This document shows, piece by piece, positions 1 to 8,236 of a DNA stretch of 41,193 nucleotides. This DNA comes from Puniceibacterium sp. (GTDB lineage Bacteria; Pseudomonadota; Alphaproteobacteria; Rhodobacterales; Rhodobacteraceae), in contig JAGXGV010000101.1 in the NCBI GenBank assembly GCA_024636635.1, forward strand, positions 1-41,193, written 5' to 3'. Each line of letters opens with the position of its first letter. Position 1 is the stretch's first letter. Both the position numbers and the translations under genes were made by a program. The notes beneath the pieces were generated by a model. It did no database searches and had not been told where the DNA came from. It worked only from the letters and a program-made list of their open reading frames with translations.

Positions 1-2
1 CG

Positions 3-272
3 CCAAGACGATACGAGTCCGGCGAAACCAGCAGAAATGGACGCATCTCGAAGCAGGGTGACAAGATGGTCCGAAAGCACCTCTATGAGGCGGCAACAAC
101 CTTGCTGACGCGCAACCTGCGATCTTCGCCCTTGAAGATCTGGGGCATGAAGTTGGCGAAAGTGTCCGGCTTCAAAAAGGCGCGTATTGCGGTCGCCCGA
201 AAACTTGCTGTGGTTCTTCACGCAATGTGGAAAACCGACACGCCATTCCGTTGGACACAGTCGGCAGCATGA
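3..272 (+). CDS. IS110-family transposase, C-terminal part, cut by the window edge
   Basis: The frame is open from base 3, so the gene begins outside the window. About 89 residues are visible. They contain the stretch SKQGDKMVRKHLYEAA and then a basic helical tail (VARKLAVVLHAMW), which is the typical end of the Transposase_20 (IS116/IS110/IS902) domain. Members of this family are DEDD-type transposases of about 320-400 residues; only the C-terminal part can be judged here. Whether the whole element is intact cannot be told. It is the first of several mobile-element pieces that bracket the oxidase operon and probably explains the broken genes just downstream. Confidence 0.75.
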   Translation, partial: PRRYESGETSRNGRISKQGDKMVRKHLYEAATTLLTRNLRSSPLKIWGMKLAKVSGFKKARIAVARKLAVVLHAMWKTDTPFRWTQSAA

Positions 273-544
273 TCGGGGATAAGTTGCACGACTAAGCCAG
301 CGGACGCGTCCCCGCCGGGACGTATGGCGCGGATCAGACCGTCCCTCTGAATGCACGGCACAATGAAGCAAGTGCGAGGACCACTTAGGTCGATCCGACC
401 ATCCGACGCCAACATGCGGCGATCCGTCGAGGTCGACCGCGGAGAGAACCATGAACCCGGCGCACGCTAAGGCAACAATCAAAGAACTTGACCAATGCGA
501 TTAGAGAACTTCAGTGGGGGCATTCCAATGGCTTGCAACGCCCA
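273..544. other. Non-coding stretch behind the IS110-type transposase
   Basis: No convincing gene is seen. The short open frames on both strands lack ribosome binding sites and do not resemble known proteins. It probably comprises the 3' non-coding end of the IS110-type element and degraded sequence leading into the IS3-type fragment. The exact end of the element could not be placed because IS110 elements usually have no terminal inverted repeats. Confidence 0.4.
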
Positions 545-622
545 GAATTGGCCGAGATTGCGACCCTGAAGAATTAGGTCGCCAAGCTCAAGGCGGAGCG
601 TGACATCCTAAAAAACTGTTCC
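545..622 (+). pseudogene. IS3-family OrfA remnant
   Basis: One frame reads ELAEIATLKN, a stop, then VAKLKAERDILKNC. This is the leucine-zipper-like end of IS3-family OrfA, where a run such as LKxERDILKK is characteristic. The in-frame TAG and the absence of any OrfB sequence after it show that only a short dead fragment remains. It sits immediately beyond the point where the binding-protein pseudogene on the other strand is cut off, so this insertion or a deletion at it is the likely cause of that truncation. Confidence 0.5.
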
Positions 623-734
623 GGGGTGCGGCCCGCCTGTGCGCGGTATAAACAGCCTGTGCTATGCTGTGCCCGAAGGGCAGTTGCCGATGGCTTATTG
701 ATGGGCTGGACCCCGTTAAAAGACGTGGCACATG

Positions 735-1133
735 TGCCGATGCGCACTTGAGAGTGGTGAGGCCGCCATCGCGGCGATGCCGGTGATGCCTTCGGGGGTT
801 TCCCTTGCGCACCACGATAGCCGAGGGACGCAGATGCAGTGGCGTAACGTTGTCGGGCAGAATCATGGCGATTGCACCGATGGAATCGCCCACCATGTTT
901 TGCGACCCACTGAGGATCGCATCTGCATCGGTCTTTGCCGCATCCACCCATTGCGGCGTTGGTCCGGCGGCCACGGTGACTGCGATGCCCGTCTCGGTCT
1001 CAAAGGCTTGCGACGCTTCGCGCATGGGAGTGATGGGTCCGCCGGGGCCGAAGTTTGCGATATCGGCCTGCGCAGTCGTCACGCTGCCGCACAGCGCGAT
1101 GGCAAGCGCCGTAGCTATGGTCCTGTATTTCAT
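735..1133 (-). pseudogene. Truncated, frameshifted periplasmic substrate-binding protein (ModA-like fold)
   Basis: The ATG at 1133 starts a protein with a clear Sec signal peptide (hydrophobic ATALAIALCG, then AQA). The mature part begins ANFGPGGP, includes PTPQWVDAAKTDADA and VVRKGNP, and matches the N-terminal lobe of molybdate/sulfate-type binding proteins (extracellular solute-binding, ModA-like). After RKGNP the frame breaks at a run of five G on the plus strand (794-798); removing one base restores EGITGIAAMAA. The sequence then ends near 740, so roughly the second half of the protein is missing. It has the same orientation as the oxidase operon upstream and may once have been its last gene. 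Ligand unknown. Confidence 0.65.
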
Positions 1134-1276
1134 CAAAGGATCTGATTCTTTTTAGGGTGCCCGGTAGTTCAGATAGGCAGGCATTTAGGACAAAGCCGCA
1201 AGATGGCGGGTTGATCCGGTAGGGCCAACGTGCAACAGGTCCGCTGTGGTCTGGCTTCACGTTCCGGTACTGGTGG

Positions 1277-3424
1277 TCACGCAGTGCCGTTGGGTCTGAT
1301 CGCAACAAGATCCCCGTGGGTATTGCGGCTACTGCTGGCAACTGGCGCGACGCTCATCCGCGCTGCGTTGGCGGTGACCGACAGCGAACTGGCCGCCATG
1401 GCGAGCGCGGCGGCACCCGGTCCGACATGGCCCAAGGCGAGTAGCGGCAGAAGCCCTGCGTTGTAAATGACTGCCAGCGCGAGGTTTTGGCGCCCGATCC
1501 GCCGCGCCTTGCGGGCAAGCGTCAGAATGGCGGGAAGGCGGTCAATCCCGCCCTGCTCGATCACCAGATCAGCGGTCAGCCGCGCCGAGGGGTGAGCCGA
1601 TGCCACCGAGATGCCGCAGGCGCTGGCAGCAAGGGCCGGGGCGTCGTTCACGCCGTCCCCCACGAAGGCCACCCGCCCCCCCAGCGCGCGGATCAGCGCC
1701 GCCTTCTGCTGCGGGGTCTGCCCGGCCGCGATATGGTCCGGGGCCACCCCCAGGGCCGTGCCCGCGCGCAATGTCGGCCCAACTGCATCGCCAGAAGCGA
1801 TGTGGATGCCAAGGCCCCACCGCCTGAGGGTTGCAAGAACGGGGGCCGCCTCGGGCAGGATCCGGTCGGCAAAGGTCAGGCGGCCGAGCAGCGCACCGTC
1901 GCGCGTCACATGCAGAACCGTGCCCGTTGCGTCTGCCTCGGCGGCAGCGCTGACGCGGATGTGCCCACCCCCGTCGTCCACCGCCTCCGCATGACGGTCG
2001 GCGCGCTGGCCCCCAGGTCCGCGTTCACCCGTGACAGCGGTGATGGCACGCGCCAGCGGATGGGTCAGCCCGGTTTCGGCCAGCGCGGCGCTATTCATCA
2101 GCATCTCACGGCTGACCCCGGGTGCGGGGCTGGCGGATACAAGCCGTGGCTGGCCTTCTGTCAGGGTACCGGTCTTGTCGAGGACAACCGTCGTGATGGC
2201 GGCCAGCCGCTCGAAAGCCTCCGGTTCGCGGATGCGTAGACCCTGCTGCCCGGCCACCGCCGCGGTGTGCATCCGCACCAGCGGCACGGCCAGCGCCAGC
2301 GCGCATGGACACAGGCCGACTATCACCGTCAGCGCGGTGACAAGGGCCGGAAAAACGTCGTCGCCCCGCAGCAAGCCGAAGGCAAGCGTGGCAAGGGCCA
2401 AAACCGGCATGGCGCGGGTCATGGCCGCGGCCCACCGGTCCGACAAACCTGCCTCCGCCCCACCACGGGCGATTTCCAGCGCGATGGCCCCGCCGATCCG
2501 GTCGATGTCGCGGTCGCCCGGTTCCCGGTCCGCGCGCAGGGTCAGGCGCCGTTCCAGATTGATGCTGCCCGCCGCGACCCGGTCGCCGGGACCGACCGCC
2601 ACGGGGCAGGCTTCGCCGGACAGGACGGCGCGATTGACAAGGCTGTGGCCGGAGGTCACGACGCCATCCACCGTGACGGCCGCACCTGCATCGACAATGA
2701 CGTCCGCATCGACCGGCACCTGTGCCGCCGGTTGCAGGACGCGGTTCGCCCCGATCCGGACCTGCGCCATGTCGGGGGCGGCCTGCTGCATGGCGATCAA
2801 GGCGCCAAGGGCCGCGCGGCGTCCCTGCAGATCGATCAGACGCGCGAGCAGCAGGAGCATGATCAGCATGGCCGCCGCGTCGAACCAGACCTCGGACCGG
2901 CCCTGCGCCAGTGCGGCCACCGACAGGACCACAGCACCCAGCGTTCCTGTCGTGATCAGAAGGTCCATCGTAGGTTCACGCAGTTGCAGCGATTTCCACC
3001 CCATCCACAGAATCCCGCGCCCGGCCCACAGGACCGGCAGGCCAAAGGCGCCGGACGCCGCAGCCAGCCACCAAGCGGTGCGCGGGTCAAGCGGGGTGGT
3101 ATAGAGAACGATGGCAATGGCCATGCTCCACATGCCCGTCAGCGCCGCGACGGCCAGCCGGATGGCGGTGTTCGTCATCTGTGCCTGAAGACCCTGGATC
3201 AGGTCTTCGGGACGGTGCCGGTCAACAAGGCGGTATCCCGCCTTCTGCACGGCGTCTGCGATGGCGCTGCGATCAAGGCTGGCATCATCCCAGTCCAGCA
3301 GGACGGACCCGGTCAGATGATGGACCCGCGCCATCCGCAAGCCGGGCAACAGCGACAGGTGCCGCTGCAACCCACGGGCGCATCCGGCACAGGCCATGCC
3401 GTCCACGGCAAACAACTGCCGCAT
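1277..3424 (-). CDS. ccoI: Heavy-metal (Cu) P-type ATPase, CcoI/FixI-like
   Basis: This 715-residue membrane pump has the domains of a P1B-type ATPase in order. It has an N-terminal metal-binding GMACAGC motif (Cys12, Cys15) and an A-domain loop with SGE (269-271) instead of the usual TGE. The transmembrane CPC motif lies at 372-374, the phosphorylation motif DKTGT at 416-420, HP at 455-456, and the hinge GDGVND at 589-594. A last membrane pair carries YN and SSLSVTANA. CPC indicates Cu(I) transport. As the fifth gene behind ccoN/ccoO-like genes, six bases after tsdA, it most likely supplies copper to CuB of the adjacent oxidase, the role of CcoI/FixI. A general CopA-type efflux role is the alternative; the gene position favours CcoI. 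Confidence 0.8.
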   Translation of the reverse strand: MRQLFAVDGMACAGCARGLQRHLSLLPGLRMARVHHLTGSVLLDWDDASLDRSAIADAVQKAGYRLVDRHRPEDLIQGLQAQMTNTAIRLAVAALTGMWSMAIAIVLYTTPLDPRTAWWLAAASGAFGLPVLWAGRGILWMGWKSLQLREPTMDLLITTGTLGAVVLSVAALAQGRSEVWFDAAAMLIMLLLLARLIDLQGRRAALGALIAMQQAAPDMAQVRIGANRVLQPAAQVPVDADVIVDAGAAVTVDGVVTSGHSLVNRAVLSGEACPVAVGPGDRVAAGSINLERRLTLRADREPGDRDIDRIGGAIALEIARGGAEAGLSDRWAAAMTRAMPVLALATLAFGLLRGDDVFPALVTALTVIVGLCPCALALAVPLVRMHTAAVAGQQGLRIREPEAFERLAAITTVVLDKTGTLTEGQPRLVSASPAPGVSREMLMNSAALAETGLTHPLARAITAVTGERGPGGQRADRHAEAVDDGGGHIRVSAAAEADATGTVLHVTRDGALLGRLTFADRILPEAAPVLATLRRWGLGIHIASGDAVGPTLRAGTALGVAPDHIAAGQTPQQKAALIRALGGRVAFVGDGVNDAPALAASACGISVASAHPSARLTADLVIEQGGIDRLPAILTLARKARRIGRQNLALAVIYNAGLLPLLALGHVGPGAAALAMAASSLSVTANAARMSVAPVASSSRNTHGDLVAIRPNGTA

Positions 3425-3430
3425 GGCGGA

Positions 3431-4513
3431 TCAGTTCTGCGGCTCTGCGGCAGACGGCGTCGCCATTGTCGCCGCCCGTGCGGGGGACGGACCCGTCCCC
3501 TGCCCCAGCAGCACCCCGTTCACGACCTGACCATAGAGGATCTCGTCCCCGTCGTGATTGGCAAGGCGGTTTTCCTCGATCGTGCCGGTCTGGCGGGGGT
3601 CCCTGGGGCGTTCGTGGCTGTCTAGATAGGCGGCCACATCCCAGGCCTCCTGATCGGTTAGGCTGCCCGGCTGCGACAGGGGCATGTTGTTCTTGATGAA
3701 CGCCGCCGCCGTATCGATGCGTGACATGCCGGCCCCCCAGTTGTAGCTGTCGGGCCCCCACAGGGGCGGAAAGGTGTAGTCGCCGTTGATGTCGCGCTGA
3801 CCCTGCCCGTCCTCGCCGTGGCAGACGGCACAGTTGGCCGCGAAGACATCCGCGCCGCGGGCCAGGTCATATCCGCCTTCGGGTTTCGGCACCTTGCCAA
3901 AGCCGATCCCGTCCAGCGACACGTTGGTCGGGGCTTTGCTGGCCAGCCAGAAGAAATAGCTTTCTAGATCGCGGTAGATGTCGTCGCCATGCGGCGGCGG
4001 GCCGCCGGCGGGCGAATACTGGGCGTTCATCGAATAGGTGAAACAGCCCATCACCCGATCTTCCATCGTGTTGATCTGATCGTTCTTGGCGCGATATTTC
4101 GGATAGGTCACCCAGGCGGCCCACATCGGGGCCGACAGGGGGTGACGCCCCCCATCAAGGTGGCAGTTCGAACAGGACAAACCGTTGCCGACGTGATCCC
4201 CCGCGTTGGTCGCGGTGTTGGTGAAGATCGCCTCGCCCCGGCGGACGGCATCGCCGAAGGGGCTGTCAGGGATGGCGTCGCGGGCGGGCGGCGTGAATTG
4301 ATCGTCCGGCGTGGTCGCAGCGGCCGTCTCTTCGATGGATGATCCGGCACCGATCAGCCACCGGGGCACGACATCAAGCTGCACCGCCGCCGTCGCCAGC
4401 GCGATCAGGGCAAGTCCACCGCCTGCGGCGTAGATAGCCTTGCGCGTCCCGCCGCCCGACTGCGCATCGCGCGGCGTGTCGGAGGCGCGGTCCCTGGGGT
4501 CATTGGTCATCAT
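3431..4513 (-). CDS. tsdA: TsdA-type di-haem thiosulfate dehydrogenase
   Basis: A 360-residue di-haem cytochrome c. Residues 25-46 form a hydrophobic segment that could be a signal anchor. Haem-binding motifs are CSNCH (114-118) and CAVCH (228-232). The family hallmarks are present: TNTATNAGDHVGN before haem 1, a GCF cysteine (Cys157) at the position that ligates the active-site haem in TsdA, FPPLWGPDSYNWGAGM, and NNMP with a candidate Met ligand (Met277). TsdA joins two thiosulfates into tetrathionate in the periplasm, passing electrons to c-type cytochromes; some homologues work in reverse. Its start overlaps the end of the tri-haem cytochrome gene by 14 bases, with GGAG upstream. Residue ligation is assigned by family analogy. 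The location inside an oxidase operon favours the oxidative direction. Confidence 0.85.
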   Translation of the reverse strand: MMTNDPRDRASDTPRDAQSGGGTRKAIYAAGGGLALIALATAAVQLDVVPRWLIGAGSSIEETAAATTPDDQFTPPARDAIPDSPFGDAVRRGEAIFTNTATNAGDHVGNGLSCSNCHLDGGRHPLSAPMWAAWVTYPKYRAKNDQINTMEDRVMGCFTYSMNAQYSPAGGPPPHGDDIYRDLESYFFWLASKAPTNVSLDGIGFGKVPKPEGGYDLARGADVFAANCAVCHGEDGQGQRDINGDYTFPPLWGPDSYNWGAGMSRIDTAAAFIKNNMPLSQPGSLTDQEAWDVAAYLDSHERPRDPRQTGTIEENRLANHDGDEILYGQVVNGVLLGQGTGPSPARAATMATPSAAEPQN

Positions 4514-5741
4514 CTGTCTCCATACGGGTCATCGTGGCTGCAACGGCCGGCACCGGGGGCCGCGTGGCAAGATAGTCTGCGACGGCGCGGCGGTCCTGCG
4601 TCGACAGCGCCCCGGAAATCTCGGCCATCAGGCCAAGCGGATCGTTGTGGCGTTCGCCTCCGGCCCAGTTGGCCAGCTGGGCGGCGGTATAGGGGGCATG
4701 TTGGGCCGCGAGACCGGGAAAACCGGGCGCAACGCCAAAGCCGGACGCGCCGTGGCAGGTGAAGCAGGCCGGGACACCGATCGACCAGTCGCCCTGAAGG
4801 GCCAGCTCCTCGCCTCGCGCAAGATCGCCGGACAGCACCGCGCCTGCATTGCTGGGCACGCGCAGGGTGGCGAAATATGTGCCGAGGGCGGTCATTTCGC
4901 CTTTCGTCAGGCCAGAGGCGACCAGGTGCATCGATTCGTTGACACGCGTGCCTTCGCGGAAGTCGTGCAGCTGCTTGGTGATGTAGGCGGCAGGCAGGCC
5001 GGCAAGACGCGGTGTGGTTTCGTCGCCCTGCCCCAGATCACCGTGGCAGCTGGCGCAGGACCAGACTTCATCACGGCCCGCGAACACGAGTTGCAGCACA
5101 TCGGCGTCATCCCTGGGCGCGGCGGATGGGGCTGGCATCGGCGGTTGCGGAGGCAGGGACGGGATCAGCCTTGCCAGTTCCATGCCGCCGGCAAAGCTGC
5201 CCAGATCGGCCACCTCGCCGCGCAGGTCGGTCACGTCGTCAGCCGACGACGCGGCGCCGTCCGGGCCGTTCGCCCAGCGGGTCGTGACATAGGACGCCAG
5301 CCGCGCGATTTCCGCGTCGCTCAGCGCACTGGCAAAGCTGGGCATGTGACCGTCGTAGGTCGCGTCGGCCACGGTCAGCGGTCCGTCGATGCCGCGCAGC
5401 AGGATGCGGGCAATTATCCCCGGCCCTGCCGCCACGACTTCCGATCCCGCCAGCGGCGGCACCGCATCGCGCAGACCTTCGCCGTCGGGCTGGTGGCAGG
5501 TGGCGCAGTTCGCCTCGAACAGGGACGCCCCTTCGTCGGGGGTCACGTTGGCCAATGCCTCGCTGTCCTCCGCGCGGTCGTTCAGCGACACGCGGACGCT
5601 GTCGCCCGTATCATACAGCATCAGCACCCCCCAGAAGGCCAAGGCGATGGCGATCCAGATGACCGGCAAGGGCACCCCGGCTTGTTCCTCGTAAGGCTCG
5701 TAGATCTCGGCGGGACGTTTCGGGTCGGATTTGTGCGCCAT
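4500..5741 (-). CDS. Membrane-anchored tri-haem cytochrome c (CcoP-like role)
   Basis: A 413-residue protein with one N-terminal membrane helix (about residues 24-43) and three c-haem motifs: CATCH (79-83), CASCH (229-233) and CFTCH (326-330). The first is in a class I cytochrome c domain with GHMPSF supplying a likely Met ligand. The second and third form a tandem resembling di-haem cytochrome c4/c553-type modules, separated from the first by a Pro/Ala-rich linker (about 195-212). It starts 2 bases after the ccoO-like gene ends and overlaps tsdA. Classic CcoP has two haems and two N-terminal helices; neither a CcoP nor a CcoQ gene is present here, so this protein probably serves as the electron-entry subunit. 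That role is inference from position. Confidence 0.75.
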   Translation of the reverse strand: MAHKSDPKRPAEIYEPYEEQAGVPLPVIWIAIALAFWGVLMLYDTGDSVRVSLNDRAEDSEALANVTPDEGASLFEANCATCHQPDGEGLRDAVPPLAGSEVVAAGPGIIARILLRGIDGPLTVADATYDGHMPSFASALSDAEIARLASYVTTRWANGPDGAASSADDVTDLRGEVADLGSFAGGMELARLIPSLPPQPPMPAPSAAPRDDADVLQLVFAGRDEVWSCASCHGDLGQGDETTPRLAGLPAAYITKQLHDFREGTRVNESMHLVASGLTKGEMTALGTYFATLRVPSNAGAVLSGDLARGEELALQGDWSIGVPACFTCHGASGFGVAPGFPGLAAQHAPYTAAQLANWAGGERHNDPLGLMAEISGALSTQDRRAVADYLATRPPVPAVAATMTRMETDDDQ

Positions 5742-5743
5742 GC

Positions 5744-6388
5744 TCAGCGGGCCTCCTCTGCAGGAGTGGGTTCAGGACCTTCGGAACTACCGTAACCATG
5801 GTCCCGCAGGCCGTTTGTCGGCGCGGGATAGGTCCGGTCGAGCGCCACCAGGTAGGCGGTCAGATCAAGCGCCTTCTGCGACGCGACGATGACGCCATCC
5901 GCAGGTGCATGGGCGGCAGGCAGCGCCACGACGACATCGCCCGGTCCGGCCGTATCTTTGTGGTCGAACAGATATGGGTAGCTCGGCATGATCGACCAGT
6001 CAAAGATCGCGCGGGGCTGATACAGATGGGTCAGATGCCAGCCTTCCGAAGGTAGACGCGCGCTCACGTTCAGAAGGTCCGGCCCGGTCCGCATCGTGCC
6101 CAGCTGGTGCGGCTGGTCATAGGCATAATCCTCTGCGACTGAAGGACGCCCCCAGCCGCGTTCGCCATCGGGGGCTTGGTCGCCGGATCGCGGTTGCTGG
6201 CTGTGGCAGTAAAGGCACCCGAGCGAAACATAGACCTCACGCCCGCGTGCCTCTGCCTCTGTGTAGGGGCGCAGACCCTCGGGTGCGGGGCGGGCGTTGA
6301 TCTGGATACCCGGCGCGATGACCAGCATCAGCGTCGCGAACGCCAGAATGGCAAGCGCGAGGATTGAAAGAGGCAGGTAGCGGTTCAT
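5744..6388 (-). CDS. ccoO: cbb3-like oxidase mono-haem subunit (CcoO/FixO family)
   Basis: A 214-residue protein anchored by one N-terminal helix (about 5-27), with the periplasmic CcoO signature: haem motif CLYCH (58-62) followed by SQQPRS, the block AYDQPHQLGTMRTGPDL, GWHLTHLYQPR, and a Met ligand in SIMPSYPYL (Met134). It carries electrons to the catalytic subunit of a C-family haem-copper oxidase. The sequence differs from standard CcoO, which usually has CYNCH and SQMIRPF, and so belongs to a divergent branch. The start ATG overlaps the stop of ccoN as ATGA. Shorter than some CcoO proteins, but complete. Confidence 0.82.
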   Translation of the reverse strand: MNRYLPLSILALAILAFATLMLVIAPGIQINARPAPEGLRPYTEAEARGREVYVSLGCLYCHSQQPRSGDQAPDGERGWGRPSVAEDYAYDQPHQLGTMRTGPDLLNVSARLPSEGWHLTHLYQPRAIFDWSIMPSYPYLFDHKDTAGPGDVVVALPAAHAPADGVIVASQKALDLTAYLVALDRTYPAPTNGLRDHGYGSSEGPEPTPAEEAR

Positions 6389-7962
6389 TCTGCGGCCACT
6401 GGTGCTTGGGTATGCCGCGGCGCGTAAAAGGCGAGCCCGAGGAGGTTCACGGCAAAGACCAGATGGCCGAGCGTCATGAGCGAGCCGCCGATGCTGCGCG
6501 CCTCAAGATAGGGTTTCATCAGTTCGACCGATTCGGAGAAGGGTCGTGTGGCGTCCAGCATCGCCAGACCCTGCAGGACACCGCCGATGGTAAGCGAGAA
6601 GAAATACACCGCAAACCCGATCGTGACCAACCAGAAATGCGCCTTCAGCAGGCCGGGCCACGGGAACGCACGCCCCGTCGCCCGCGGCAGGATGTAGTAG
6701 GCCGCCCCGAACATGACGATCGACACGAAAGCATAGGCCCCCAGATGGGCATGGGCGACCGTGTAATGGGTAAAGTGGGTGATCGAATTGACCGAGCGCA
6801 GCGCCTCGATCGAGCCCTGAAAGGAAGCCATCGTATACATCAGCGCCCCGAACGAGATGAACCGCAGCGGGACCGATTCCTTCAGCGCCCACAGGTTCTG
6901 CGCGACCGTGACGTGCTGGTTGATCGCCACCGCGATCACCGGCAGGAACATCATGACTGAATGGACAACAGACAGCGTCACGACCCAAGTCGGCACCGGT
7001 CCGCCGATCAGGTGATGAATCCCGACCTGGCTGTAGAACAGCGCCAGCCCCCAGAAGCCCAGCAGCGACACGGCGTAGCTGTAGATCGGTCGCCCGATGA
7101 TCTTGGGGATCAGATAGTAGGCCGTGCCCACGCCCAGCGGTGTCAACCACAGGCCCAGCACGTTGTGGGCGAACCACCAGTTGACGGTTGCCTCCTCGAC
7201 ACCGGAATACAGGCCGGGGATGTTGGCGACAATGAACAGCACCGGAAACCACAGGATCGCCGCAAGGAAATACCAGCCCGAGACATAGATGTGATGCACG
7301 TCGCGCGCCCGCGCCGTGCGCACCAATGGCGCGATGAAGCAGGCACCGGCAGCGGCGAGGAGCATGTCGATTTGCCACGGGATCTCCAGCCATTCCTCGC
7401 CATCGGTCCAGCCGCTGGCGATGGCCAGCCCGCCAAGCGCAACGGCGATGTTCCACAGGACTGCACCGATCAGCACCAGCCGCGGGCTCTTCAACGGTAC
7501 GTGGAAGATTCGCGGGATGATCCACATGACTGAGGCCAGCCCCGACAAAGACAGCCAGCCGTAGATCACGAGGTTAAGGTGCAGCGTCCGCATCCGACCG
7601 AAGGTCAGTGGCGCAGACTGGTTCAGCCAGTCCGGCAAATGCAGCTTCATCGAGGCCACAAGCCCGAAGATAGACCCCAGAACCAGCCACACCGTCGCCG
7701 TTCCCAACAGGATGATCACGGGTCTGGCCGAGACCGCGTCGATGCCCGCAGCGACCGGGTCGAAAACATGGCGCCGCTCCGCGTCACCCGCTTCCGTTCC
7801 CTGATTGTCGATCCGCCCCTGTTCGCCATCGGCAAAAATGGTTTCGGCATCGCCTTGGTCCACCGTGATCTGGCGATTCGAAATTGCCCAGATCAAAAAG
7901 GCAAGCGCGGCCAGCGACACGACGAAGCTGAGCGCCAGCATGAGGCCAAGAGTGATGGGCAA
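6385..7962 (-). CDS. ccoN: cbb3-like haem-copper oxidase catalytic subunit (CcoN family)
   Basis: A polytopic protein of about 525 residues and the catalytic core of a C-family terminal oxidase. Visible ligand motifs include RTLHLNLVIYGW (low-spin haem His), WWFAHNVLGLW (CuB His), VGIHHLIGG (the CuB His pair) and TVAHAHLGAYAF (haem histidines). I place the start at a TTG at 7962 because GGAG lies 7 bases before it; an earlier in-frame start at 7998 has no such site. Between the first two helices is an acidic loop rich in Asp/Glu/Gln. It heads a compact five-gene operon without ccoQ or a normal ccoP. Proton pumping and oxygen affinity cannot be read from sequence alone. Confidence 0.85.
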   Translation of the reverse strand: MPITLGLMLALSFVVSLAALAFLIWAISNRQITVDQGDAETIFADGEQGRIDNQGTEAGDAERRHVFDPVAAGIDAVSARPVIILLGTATVWLVLGSIFGLVASMKLHLPDWLNQSAPLTFGRMRTLHLNLVIYGWLSLSGLASVMWIIPRIFHVPLKSPRLVLIGAVLWNIAVALGGLAIASGWTDGEEWLEIPWQIDMLLAAAGACFIAPLVRTARARDVHHIYVSGWYFLAAILWFPVLFIVANIPGLYSGVEEATVNWWFAHNVLGLWLTPLGVGTAYYLIPKIIGRPIYSYAVSLLGFWGLALFYSQVGIHHLIGGPVPTWVVTLSVVHSVMMFLPVIAVAINQHVTVAQNLWALKESVPLRFISFGALMYTMASFQGSIEALRSVNSITHFTHYTVAHAHLGAYAFVSIVMFGAAYYILPRATGRAFPWPGLLKAHFWLVTIGFAVYFFSLTIGGVLQGLAMLDATRPFSESVELMKPYLEARSIGGSLMTLGHLVFAVNLLGLAFYAPRHTQAPVAAE

Positions 7963-7993
7963 GAAGGATCTCCAAGTCAGGCAGAAACGGAAA

Positions 7994-8037
7994 TTCAAGA
8001 TTAACTTGAAGCTTCAATCTTAAGGCTACCTTAAGGT
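7994..8037 (-). promoter_or_regulatory. Cluster of palindromes upstream of the oxidase operon
   Basis: Four dyads are packed in 44 bases directly upstream of ccoN: TTCAAG-N5-CTTGAA (7994-8010), TTGAAGCTTCAA (8006-8017, perfect), CTTAAG (8019-8024) and ACCTTAAGGT (8028-8037, perfect). Such crowding is typical of operator DNA; the spacing of the first resembles MerR/SoxR-family sites but is one base longer than the SoxR box. No FNR-type TTGAT-N4-ATCAA box was found. Which regulator binds is unknown. Confidence 0.5.
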
Positions 8038-8236
8038 TGGGCGTATGTCAGCCCCCCTAGCGGGTGGGTGACAGCACGCTCTCCGCGGTGATGCGCAGAA
8101 TAAGCCTGCGGTGCCGCAGACGGGTTTAGTCTATTGTCGGGCAGAGGTGAAACGTCTGCTGCACAGGACGAATGCGTAGGATAGCAGGCCTGTTGCTCCC
8201 ACAAAGTTGCCTCATGCTGCATCAAATCATAGGAAT

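Noticed and set aside
2031-3625. Plus-strand open frames opposite the P-type ATPase
   Set aside because: Low-complexity Arg/Ala/Ser/Gln sequence, antisense to a well-supported gene.
7994-8037. FNR/anaerobox upstream of ccoN
   Set aside because: No TTGAT-N4-ATCAA-like site with acceptable match was found; only the other palindromes are present.
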